Assembly (NCBI GenBank): GCA_038133845.1
Contig: JAYPUA010000015.1
Location: 5,104 to 69,103 of the forward strand
From: JAYPUA01 sp038133845
GTDB lineage: Bacteria; SAR324; NAC60-12
Direction of reading: 5' to 3'
DNA length: 64,000 nucleotides
This document shows, in pieces, positions 52,251 through 59,130 of the stretch (the stretch's first letter is position 1; the number at the start of each line of letters is the position of its first letter). Made by a program: the position numbers and the translations under genes. The notes beneath the pieces were generated by a model. That model made no database searches. It saw nothing but the letters and a program-made list of their open reading frames with translations, and was not told the origin of the DNA.

Positions 52251-53219
52251 ATGCACTTGCTCATCACCGGCGCCGCGGGAATGCTGGGCCGCAAATTTGT
52301 GGAACGCCTCATCAAGGAGCCCGAGCTTGGAGGCCGTGAGGTGACGCGACTGACACTGGTCGACCTCGGGACGCCGGAGGGATTCGAGGCGTTTTCAGGA
52401 ACCTGCGAGGCGCAGGGAGTGGATTTGGGAGAGCCTGGCGTGGCCGACCAGTTGGTCGCCCAGCGTCCGGACATGATCTTCCACCTTGCCGCCGTGGTTT
52501 CCGGAGAGGCCGAGGCCGACTTCGAGAAGGGCTACCGGGTCAATCTGGACAGCACCCGCATGCTGCTGGAGGCCGTCCGGGCACAGGACAACTACAAACC
52601 TCGCTTCGTCTTCGCCTCGTCGATTGCCGTCTATGGCGCGCCGTTCCCGGATCCGATTCATGATACCCACCACCTCACCCCGCTCACCAGCTACGGGACC
52701 CAGAAGGCGATCGGCGAACTGCTGCTTGCAGACTACTCTCGCCGGGGATTTCTGGAAGGCATCGGGCTGCGCCTGCCAACACTGTGCATCCGCCCGGGCA
52801 AGCCCAACAAGGCGGCCTCCAGCTTCTTCTCCGGGATCTTGCGCGAGCCGCTGAATGGGAAGGAGGCCCTCCTCCCGGTTTCTGAAGACGTCCGGCACTG
52901 GCACGCCAGCCCGCGTGCTGCGGTCGGTTTTCTGGTACATGCCGCCTCGCTGGACCTGGGCCGTGTGGGGACCGCCTGCAACCTGAGCATGCCCGGGCTG
53001 TGCGCCACGGTTCGCGAACAGATTGAGGCGCTCGATCGCGTGGCCGGTCCGGAAGCGGTCAAGCTGATCCGACGTGAACCGGATCCGGTGGTGCAGAAAA
53101 TTGTCGCCGGGTGGCCCCAGTGCCTCGACCCGCAACGGGCGCTGTCACTGGGCTTTCAGGCGGAGACGACCTTCGACGAGATCATCCGGGTGTACCTGGA
53201 GGAGGAGAAAGGGGAGTAG
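52251..53219 (+). CDS. denD: D-erythronate dehydrogenase-like NAD-dependent epimerase-family protein
   Basis: 322 residues. ITGAAGMLGR gives the GxxGxxG loop at 7-13; Ser123/124, Tyr148 and Lys152 (SYGTQKAIGELL) form the active site. The run GIGLRLPTLCIRPGKPNKAA, then FFSGILREPLNG, is the DenD-group signature. DenD oxidises D-erythronate at C2 during four-carbon acid catabolism. Its usual partners (kinase, isomerases) are absent, so a related acid could be the substrate. ATG has GGAG nine bases upstream. Converges with the oxidase gene. Confidence 0.88.
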   Translation: MHLLITGAAGMLGRKFVERLIKEPELGGREVTRLTLVDLGTPEGFEAFSGTCEAQGVDLGEPGVADQLVAQRPDMIFHLAAVVSGEAEADFEKGYRVNLDSTRMLLEAVRAQDNYKPRFVFASSIAVYGAPFPDPIHDTHHLTPLTSYGTQKAIGELLLADYSRRGFLEGIGLRLPTLCIRPGKPNKAASSFFSGILREPLNGKEALLPVSEDVRHWHASPRAAVGFLVHAASLDLGRVGTACNLSMPGLCATVREQIEALDRVAGPEAVKLIRREPDPVVQKIVAGWPQCLDPQRALSLGFQAETTFDEIIRVYLEEEKGE

Positions 53220-53229
53220 CCCCGAAGAC

Positions 53230-54531
53230 TCAAGGGAGCAGATCGCGCAGGCGAAAGTAGGCCATGGCGAGCACGAGGGAAGGCATGCGGAGCAGCTTGC
53301 CTCCCGGAAAGTCGGAGTGTGGGATGCGGCTGAAGACATCGAACCGTTCGGCCGATCCGGCGACCCCTTCCGCCATCAGCTTCCCGGCCAGGGGCGCCAT
53401 CGCCACCCCATGTCCGGAGAAGCCTTGGGCATACAGCACGTTGGGGGCCAGCCACCCCAGGTTTGGAGCCCGGTTCATGGTGATCCCGACAAACCCGCCC
53501 CAGGCATACTCCATCCGAGCCTCCTGAAGCTGAGGGAACACCAGCAGCATCCGCTCCCGCATGGCCTCCGCCAGATTCCGAGGCTCCATGGTCGAGTAGC
53601 TCACCCGCCCTCCAAAGAGCATTCGGTGGTCGGCCGAGAGCCGGTAGTAGTCCAGAACAAAGTTGATGTCGGCCACCGCCATGTTGTCGCGGATCAGTTC
53701 TCGGGCACGTGCCTCGCCCAGCGGCTCCGTGGCGCCGATGTAGGTCCCAACCGGCATCAGTCGCCTCCGGAGTGGACGTGACACCTCGCCAAGGTAGGCG
53801 TTCCCCGCCAACACCACAAACTTTGCCCGCAACGTCCCCCGGTCCGTGCGGATCCTCGCCGGGTCTCCAGCCTCCACCTCATGCACCGCAGTCGACTCGT
53901 GAATCACCGCGCCCGCACGCTCTGCGGCCTCGGCCAGCCCCAGCGTGAAGTTCAGCGGATGCAGGTGCCCGCTGTTCGGGTCAAAGAGCCCCGTGCGGTA
54001 GCGCTCCGTCTGAATCCGCTCACGCAGTTCGTCGCCCTCCCAAAGCTCCAGTCCGGAGTAGCCATACTCGCTCTCCAGGTCCTCTTTCCAGGCATGAAGG
54101 TCCTCGCTCTGCCGAGGCTTGATCGCCGCGTGCATCTGTCCTTGAACCAGGTCGCATTCAATCTGGTGAGTGCCCACCAGCTCCCGGACCAGCTCCAGGG
54201 ACTCCAAGGACATCTTCCAGAGCTTGAGGGAGTCCTCACGTCCCACCAGGCTGCGCATCACCGGCATGTCGCAGCTGAAACCGAAGATGAACTGTCCTCC
54301 GTTGCGTCCGGAGGCCCCCCAGCCGACCCGCTGAGCCTCAAGCACCTTCACCCGGTAACCATGCTCGGCAAGGTGCAAGGCCGCCGAAAGCCCGCACAGT
54401 CCGGCCCCCACCACGCACACGTCCGTCTCCTCCTCTCCGGAAAACGCCGGCCTCGCAGGGGCACGATGTGCCGAGGCCGCATAGTACGAGTTCGGATGCT
54501 CAGAGGTGAGGGAGGCGGAAGGTGCAGTCAT
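53230..54531 (-). CDS. puuB: FAD-dependent amine oxidase (PuuB/DadA-like)
   Basis: 433 residues. The FAD-binding opening is CVVGAGLCGLSAALHLAEHG, then VGWGASGRNGGQFIFGFS (typical of gamma-glutamylputrescine oxidases), with the distal FAD motif YAQGFSGHGVAMAPLAGKL. It follows a PuuA-like ligase, so oxidation of a gamma-glutamylated amine to its aldehyde is the likely step. PuuC and PuuD equivalents are missing. The gap to puuA is 124 bases, so it may have its own promoter. Confidence 0.88.
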   Translation of the reverse strand: MTAPSASLTSEHPNSYYAASAHRAPARPAFSGEEETDVCVVGAGLCGLSAALHLAEHGYRVKVLEAQRVGWGASGRNGGQFIFGFSCDMPVMRSLVGREDSLKLWKMSLESLELVRELVGTHQIECDLVQGQMHAAIKPRQSEDLHAWKEDLESEYGYSGLELWEGDELRERIQTERYRTGLFDPNSGHLHPLNFTLGLAEAAERAGAVIHESTAVHEVEAGDPARIRTDRGTLRAKFVVLAGNAYLGEVSRPLRRRLMPVGTYIGATEPLGEARARELIRDNMAVADINFVLDYYRLSADHRMLFGGRVSYSTMEPRNLAEAMRERMLLVFPQLQEARMEYAWGGFVGITMNRAPNLGWLAPNVLYAQGFSGHGVAMAPLAGKLMAEGVAGSAERFDVFSRIPHSDFPGGKLLRMPSLVLAMAYFRLRDLLP

Positions 54532-54655
54532 GAATGCCTGGAGAACGAAGGGACCTCCGGGACGGAAGCCGGAGGTCTCGGGGATTTCTGATCAGCTGGG
54601 TGGAGGAACGAGGCCCAGCACTTCAGTGTGGAGGATGCCCGAAAGGAGCGCAAGC

Positions 54656-56011
54656 TCAGAGCGTCTTCAGGTACCAGTCGTATTCAAGCGGATGGAAGAA
54701 CTCCTGGAAAAGTTCCTGCTCTCCCCGCTTGAAGTTGGAGAACAGGCGCCAGAAGTCGCGCCCCAGCGCCTCCGGGAGGACCTGGGCGTTTTCAAACGCC
54801 AGGGTCGCCTGCTCCCAGCTTCGAGGCAGATCCGGCCCGAGCGAGTAGGCATCTCCCATCACAGGAGGCGGAGGCTCCAACTCCTTGTTGATCCCGTGCT
54901 CCAGGCCCACCAGCAGGATGGCCACCAACAGGAACGGGTTCGCTCCGGCTCCGGCCAGCCGATGCTCGATGCGCGTCGACTCCGGGAGTCCGGCAGGAAT
55001 CCGCAAGGCGGTGGTTCGGTTGTTCCAGCCCCAAGTCCGGTTGCAGGGGGCGAAGGACCCTGGCTTGAAGCGCTGGTAGGAGTTCGCGTGCGGTGCACAG
55101 ATCAGCATCGACTCCCTCATCAGATCCAGGATTCCGGCAATCGCGTGCTTGAGGGTCTTGCTCCCGTAGACGTCCTCGCCTTGAAAGAGGTTCTTGCCGT
55201 GCTCATCGAGCAAGCTCAGGTGCACATGCATCCCGTTTCCGGCCTGGTCCTGATAAGGCTTGGGCATGAAGGTCGCCTCCATGTCGTGACGCAGGGCCAC
55301 GTTGCGGATGATGTGCTTGAGCATCAGGGCCTGTCCGCAGGCGAGCACCGGATCGGTCACGTGCTGCAGGTTCACCTCGAACTGCCCGGCATCCAGTTCG
55401 GCCACCGCGGTGTCTGCCGGGATGCCAAGGTCGTGTGCAGCACGCTGTACCTCCTTGAGGAAGGCTCCGTACGTGTCCAGCGCCCGGAAGGAGTACAGCT
55501 GGCTCTCCTTCTCGCGCACTCCGGTTCTCGGAGAGCGAGGCGGCTGCGGGAGGCCTTGACGGGTGAGCAGCTTGTCGATCAGGTAGAACTCCATCTCAAT
55601 CGCCACCACCGGGGTGATCTTGCGCTCCTGAAAGCGTCGAACCACCGACTCCAACACCGTCCGGGGGTCACCGTAGTACCACCCGCCGCTGTCGCCTTCC
55701 ATGCGCAGCTGCACCTGAGCAAGCCCCGGATGCCAGGGCACCACGCTGAAACTCTCCGGAATGAGCTGGCACCGACTGTCGCCATCACCGCTGGCAAACC
55801 CCAGCCCGGTACGTTCAATCGTCTGTCCGGTCACGCTGAGCCCAAACACCGAGGTTGGCATGAAGGCACCTTCCGAAAAGATCTTGGGAAGTTTGGCCAC
55901 GGAAACCCGCTTGCCCCGGAAAATCCCGTGCATGTCGGCAATCTGCAGATCCACAAATTCCAGTTCCGGATGCTCGGAGAGCACCCGGTTGATGGTTTCC
56001 TCGTTGTTCAT
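54656..56011 (-). CDS. puuA: Glutamine-synthetase-family gamma-glutamylpolyamine ligase (PuuA-like)
   Basis: 451 residues. The GS fold is clear: EFVDLQIADMHGIFRGKRV, EMEFYLID, NGMHVHLSL, NRTWGWNNRTTALRIP and IEHRLAGAGANPFL. It is shorter than assimilatory GlnA and lacks the adenylylation Tyr loop, as in PuuA. It would join glutamate to putrescine or another amine, providing substrate for the oxidase next to it. A role with other amines (ethanolamine, isopropylamine) cannot be excluded. Confidence 0.9.
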   Translation of the reverse strand: MNNEETINRVLSEHPELEFVDLQIADMHGIFRGKRVSVAKLPKIFSEGAFMPTSVFGLSVTGQTIERTGLGFASGDGDSRCQLIPESFSVVPWHPGLAQVQLRMEGDSGGWYYGDPRTVLESVVRRFQERKITPVVAIEMEFYLIDKLLTRQGLPQPPRSPRTGVREKESQLYSFRALDTYGAFLKEVQRAAHDLGIPADTAVAELDAGQFEVNLQHVTDPVLACGQALMLKHIIRNVALRHDMEATFMPKPYQDQAGNGMHVHLSLLDEHGKNLFQGEDVYGSKTLKHAIAGILDLMRESMLICAPHANSYQRFKPGSFAPCNRTWGWNNRTTALRIPAGLPESTRIEHRLAGAGANPFLLVAILLVGLEHGINKELEPPPPVMGDAYSLGPDLPRSWEQATLAFENAQVLPEALGRDFWRLFSNFKRGEQELFQEFFHPLEYDWYLKTL

Positions 56012-56050
56012 TTTAGGGGTGTTGAGAGAAGAGGGGGGCGGCGGGAGCCG

Positions 56051-56422
56051 TCAGCACTGGCGTTCCAGAGCACGGTTCCGGTAGGCCTTTTCGCGGTTCA
56101 CGTCCTTTTGGGTAGGCAGACGCGGGGGAGGCGTGCCCTGAAGCATCTGGCGGAGGCGATGCTGCTGCCCATAGGAGAGCGGGATTCCCTTGCGCTTCCG
56201 GTTCCACGCGTCCAGTTCCATCATCCGTTGATGCTCTCCCGTGAACTGAGGCCGCTCCAGTTCCTCTTCCACTTCACGTTGCACCTTGTTCCGGCAGTTG
56301 GTCTTGAAGTGCTCTTTGAGAAACAGCCGATCCGTCGCATACTCCTGCGCTTGGGTCCACCCCGCAGAGAGGGCTCCTGCAAGGAGCAGCAAGGGAAGGA
56401 GCAGCAAGGGTCTGAAAAGCAT
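56051..56422 (-). CDS. Small secreted protein, unknown
   Basis: 123 residues from MLFRPLL; an in-frame extension to 56713 has no signal-like or conserved content. The signal peptide (LLLLPLLLLAGALSAGWTQA) is followed by a charged mature part of about 100 residues (FKTNCRNKVQREVEEELERP, RKRKGIPLSYGQQHRLRQML). Two cysteines, one at the last residue, could pair. No family recognised. No good Shine-Dalgarno, so the start is moderate. Confidence 0.55.
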   Translation of the reverse strand: MLFRPLLLLPLLLLAGALSAGWTQAQEYATDRLFLKEHFKTNCRNKVQREVEEELERPQFTGEHQRMMELDAWNRKRKGIPLSYGQQHRLRQMLQGTPPPRLPTQKDVNREKAYRNRALERQC

Positions 56423-56437
56423 TTTTCGATCGGGGCT

Positions 56438-56464
56438 CAAGTTTTTGCCAGAAGTTGCCGATAA
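56438..56464 (+). promoter_or_regulatory. Possible sigma-28 promoter
   Basis: GCCGATAA (56457-56464) is a perfect FliA -10 element; the expected -35 TAAA reads CAAG 15 bases before. It points into the structured gap and the unknown two-gene unit. Only half of the consensus is good. Confidence 0.35.
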
Positions 56465-56478
56465 CGCAGTTAAGGATT

Positions 56479-56497
56479 GCCTTACCTTCAGGAAGGC
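56479..56497 (+). other. Hairpin just after the possible sigma-28 promoter
   Basis: GCCTT-A-CC-TTCA-GG-AAGGC with a bulged A, starting about 10 bases after the predicted transcript start. It is in the right place for a 5' stabilising structure. Confidence 0.4.
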
Positions 56498-56813
56498 AAG
56501 CAAATTTAACGCCCGAAATCCGTGCCGGCTCTCTTTGGGGAAATCAAGCTTTCCCAGAGAACGGCTGGATTCCAGTGTGTTTGTTCTTGGAAATCCCGAA
56601 CCGAGTTCCTCTAGGCTTGCGCAGAGCCGCAGGAGAAACAAGTCGAACCACAGGGAACCGTCTCTTTCAGGACACCTCTCTGCGGGCCGGATGGGTTTGT
56701 TCTGGCTTCGCACAGTCCTCTTGACCTTGGCCAGGCTCCCTTGTGTCGATTTGCCTGAACGCCGGAGGGGTGGTTTCTCCCCTTCCCAAGTTCAGCCCAA
56801 GGCAAGAACTTGA

Positions 56814-56985
56814 GCGGGGAGCATTGCCCCCGCAGGTCAGATGTTGAGACCTGCAAGCAGACTGGGTCGAGGAACGTTACCCAACTGCAAGAAGGCTGGG
56901 TCGAGGAACGATACCCAACTGCAAGCACTCCTTGGAAAAGGAGAGCGCTGTGTTGTCGGGAATTCAGGAACCGTATTCTTTTTTT
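56814..56985 (+). ncRNA. Structured intergenic region, candidate RNA
   Basis: Successive hairpins: GCGGGG/CCCCGC (56814-56833), GCAGGTC/GACCTGC (56832-56854, competes with the first), two TGGGT-CG-AGGAA-CG-ACCCA units inside the tandem repeat, and CTCCTT-GGAA-AAGGAG (56928-56943). A T7 run lies at 56979-56985. Three or four loops expose GGA, as in CsrB/RsmY-type sponge RNAs. The order of hairpins and T-run fits a small RNA or long leader of the 57030 gene. The 56498-56813 stretch before it shows nothing further. Confidence 0.4.
56851..56925. repeat. 34-base tandem repeat, 2.2 copies
   Basis: Unit CTGCAAG...CTGGGTCGAGGAACG(T/A)TACCCAA occurs at 56851-56884 and 56885-56918, with a third partial CTGCAAG at 56919-56925. 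Three mismatches separate the full copies. Each unit can fold on itself with GGA in the loop. Confidence 0.8.
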
Positions 56986-57029
56986 CATCCCCTTTACGGG
57001 GTTCATCCTTTAACATGGAGAAGAGCGTC

Positions 57030-57254
57030 ATGACGCCATCGGAACAGAAGATCGAACAGTACCATGCGATCGTCGGAGACGATACCAGCTATCGCTTTGA
57101 GCACAAGATCGCTCAGGCGGTTCAGGAACTGGCAGAGTCCTTGGAGAACAACTTCATGGACGATGAGGCCAAAGTCGACTATGCCACCCACGTGTTCGCA
57201 AAAATGCTGGACGATCTCGCAGACTTTCTGGAAAATCCTCGCTTGATCAATTGA
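57030..57254 (+). CDS. Small acidic protein, unknown
   Basis: 74 residues from MTPSEQK (GGAG nine bases upstream); an ATG at 57015 has no ribosome site. Entirely helical and acidic (FEHKIAQAVQELAESLENNF, HVFAKMLDDLADFLENPRL), no cysteines, no signal. Its stop overlaps the start of the membrane protein gene as TGATG, so the two are made together. It may be a soluble partner or adaptor of that protein. Confidence 0.65.
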   Translation: MTPSEQKIEQYHAIVGDDTSYRFEHKIAQAVQELAESLENNFMDDEAKVDYATHVFAKMLDDLADFLENPRLIN

Positions 57255-58645
57255 TGGGAACTCCTTCGCCCGAGGCTCTTCGGGCGTGGCTGGAGCAACA
57301 ACGCCTGCGACATGGACTCCAACTGTTTGGAGTCAGCTTCCTCGGAGCCGCCTCCGGGTTGCTGGTGCTGTTTCTCTGGTCAGACTCTCCGGCTCTGGAG
57401 CACTGGTTCCTGGCCAACCTGGCGCTCCTGTTGCTGTGCCTCGCAGGAAGCTGGTCTCTCAGCGAGCGCTTCTTCTCCTCACGACTCGCCCGGAAACATC
57501 CGGAACTTGCCGAGTCCCTGAGAACCCTGCAAGACCTGGAGTCCACTTCGGCCTCAGGGCCGGAGTTTGTCTTCTTCCGAGAGCAGCACCGGCGTCGGAC
57601 CGAGCAGAGCCTGCAGGGCCCTGCCTCCGGGTTTCGCTCCTCCTGGAAGGGGCCCTTCGCGCTGGCGGTGCTGGTGCAGTGCCTGTGGTTCGCGGCGCTC
57701 TGGTGGGTGCCCGGAAATCCGGAATTTCTCGCTTGGCGAGACGGACCGCCGGTGAACCTGCAGGAATCCTATCGCCTCCTCTACCCCTCCTACTTGAACC
57801 GAGAGCCCCTGGTCTTGGAGCAGCTTCCGGAACGCCTCTCTCTTCCACAGGGAACCCGGCTGGAGATTTTGGCCGCGGAAGCCCCGGAAGACCGCAGCCG
57901 CTTTGAAATTCCCGGTCGGAAGCCGGAGCCTCTGCGCTGGTTTGAACAGCAGGGGCACTGGATGACCGCCATCGCCCCGGACCTCTCCGGAATCCTGACC
58001 TTGCAGTGGAAACGCCTGCAACTTCCGGTTGAGGTCGTCCCGGATCAGGCGCCGGAGCTGCTGGTCATCTGGCCCAGCCTGGAGCACATCTTCGACAGTT
58101 CTCCCCTGCCTGTGGACCTGAGCACTTCAGACGATCATGCGCTGCTCAACATCATCCTTCACTATCAGGTGGAGTTGACCGGAGATCCCTACCGAGAGAT
58201 CATCCAAGCCTTCGAGACCCCTGTCCGGGAGCATCAGGAACTGTACATCTGGGAGCTCTCCGGGACGCCGCTCAAGGCCGGAGACAACGTCACCGCCTGG
58301 ATCGAGGTCAGCGACCGGGACACGCTGAACGGGCCGCACATTGCGCGATCCCAGGAGTTTCGCTTTCAGGTGGAGAGCCTCAAGGAGTTCCACGAGCGGT
58401 TGCTCGCCAAGTTCTGGAAGGTCGACGAGGAGCTGCGCACACTCCTGGGATATCTGGACCAAAAGGTCCTTCCAGAGACCGCCCTCCAGGAAGAGGCGAT
58501 CGACGCGCTGCTTGAAGAGATCCAGCGGGACATGGTGTGGGACCTGCTGCTCTCAGATGCCCTCAAGAACCTGACCCGGGAGATGCGCTCCAAGCTTGAA
58601 TACTACCGAGAGCAGCGACAGCTTTCCGGCTCGCGTCCCAGCTAG
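57254..58645 (+). CDS. Membrane protein, DUF4175-like (tentative)
   Basis: 463 residues. Two N-terminal transmembrane helices (LFGVSFLGAASGLLVLFLW, FLANLALLLLCLAGSW), a cytoplasmic charged loop and a third near 135 (FALAVLVQCLWFAALWW). A large domain follows with LLYPSYLNREPLVL and NVTAWIEVSDRDTLNGPHI, like the periplasmic beta-domain of DUF4175 proteins. The C-terminal 110 residues are coiled coil. The function of this group is unknown. Partnered with the small acidic protein by TGATG coupling. Confidence 0.6.
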   Translation: MGTPSPEALRAWLEQQRLRHGLQLFGVSFLGAASGLLVLFLWSDSPALEHWFLANLALLLLCLAGSWSLSERFFSSRLARKHPELAESLRTLQDLESTSASGPEFVFFREQHRRRTEQSLQGPASGFRSSWKGPFALAVLVQCLWFAALWWVPGNPEFLAWRDGPPVNLQESYRLLYPSYLNREPLVLEQLPERLSLPQGTRLEILAAEAPEDRSRFEIPGRKPEPLRWFEQQGHWMTAIAPDLSGILTLQWKRLQLPVEVVPDQAPELLVIWPSLEHIFDSSPLPVDLSTSDDHALLNIILHYQVELTGDPYREIIQAFETPVREHQELYIWELSGTPLKAGDNVTAWIEVSDRDTLNGPHIARSQEFRFQVESLKEFHERLLAKFWKVDEELRTLLGYLDQKVLPETALQEEAIDALLEEIQRDMVWDLLLSDALKNLTREMRSKLEYYREQRQLSGSRPS

Positions 58646-58674
58646 ACCTCCCCAAAAATCATCTAAAAGATTAG

Positions 58675-58686
58675 AGGTTTAAACCT
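58675..58686. promoter_or_regulatory. Perfect 12-base palindrome upstream of a strong promoter
   Basis: AGGTTTAAACCT, ending 14 bases before the -35 box at 58701. A dimeric repressor or activator site is plausible. It could also be part of the end of the preceding transcript. Confidence 0.45.
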
Positions 58687-58700
58687 TCAGAGAAGAAGCC

Positions 58701-58728
58701 TTGACCTGTAACTTCTCTCCTGTAGAAT
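58701..58728 (+). promoter_or_regulatory. Strong sigma-70-type promoter
   Basis: TTGACC, 16 bases, TAGAAT: each box matches the consensus in five of six bases, the best housekeeping promoter in the window. It drives the 28-residue peptide or an RNA of about 250-300 bases. Confidence 0.65.
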
Positions 58729-58828
58729 TGACGCTAGTCAGCTTAAATGGATTTAGGCCGCGGTACGCATTGGAAGCAGTCAGGAGTTCTGTCCGAACAG
58801 AGCCTCACCCTCCTTTCAATGAGGTCGC

Positions 58829-58915
58829 ATGATGAAATTCCTGGAGGTCGTTGAGCCCATTGCCGCCATCTTTGCCTTTCTTGGCACGATCGCGACTTTC
58901 GCCTTCTTCTACTGA
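58829..58915 (+). CDS. 28-residue hydrophobic membrane peptide
   Basis: ATG-ATG start with TGAGG four to seven bases upstream. The product (MMKFLEVVEPIAAIFAFLGT, then IATFAFFY) is a short acidic head and one transmembrane helix ending in aromatics. It has its own promoter 100 bases upstream and a long hairpin 43 bases downstream, so a stand-alone small-protein gene is credible. Possible roles: modulator of a membrane complex or type I toxin-like peptide. No homologue recognised. Confidence 0.55.
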   Translation: MMKFLEVVEPIAAIFAFLGTIATFAFFY

Positions 58916-58957
58916 GCGCATGACCTCATCGTCTGGTGCGCTGCTCTTGCGCCCAAC

Positions 58958-59009
58958 TCGGAGACTCAGGGGTGGCCTCTCATCGGGCAGACCACTGAGC
59001 CTCTGAGTC
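58958..59009 (+). terminator. Hairpin after the small membrane peptide gene
   Basis: GACTCAG pairs with CTGAGTC across about 37 bases, with inner GGTGG/CCACT pairing. No T-run. It may end the small transcript. The remaining gap to 59130 shows nothing else. Confidence 0.4.
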
Positions 59010-59130
59010 CAGGCCTCCCTTCTTCACGCCCTTTCCTCCAGCTTCTTCAAGCCCTACACGTCATCGCCTGAAACCGGCAGACCCCCCTATGGCAGGTTGC
59101 GCAAGCCAGCCTTGAGACAAGCGCTGCCGT

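Noticed and set aside
54506..56464. 652-codon plus-strand frame opposite puuB and puuA
   Set aside because: It is antisense to conserved glutamine-synthetase and FAD-oxidase motifs, with no family similarity of its own.
56851..56925. Possible mini-CRISPR
   Set aside because: Direct tandem units without spacers, only 2.2 copies, and no cas genes.
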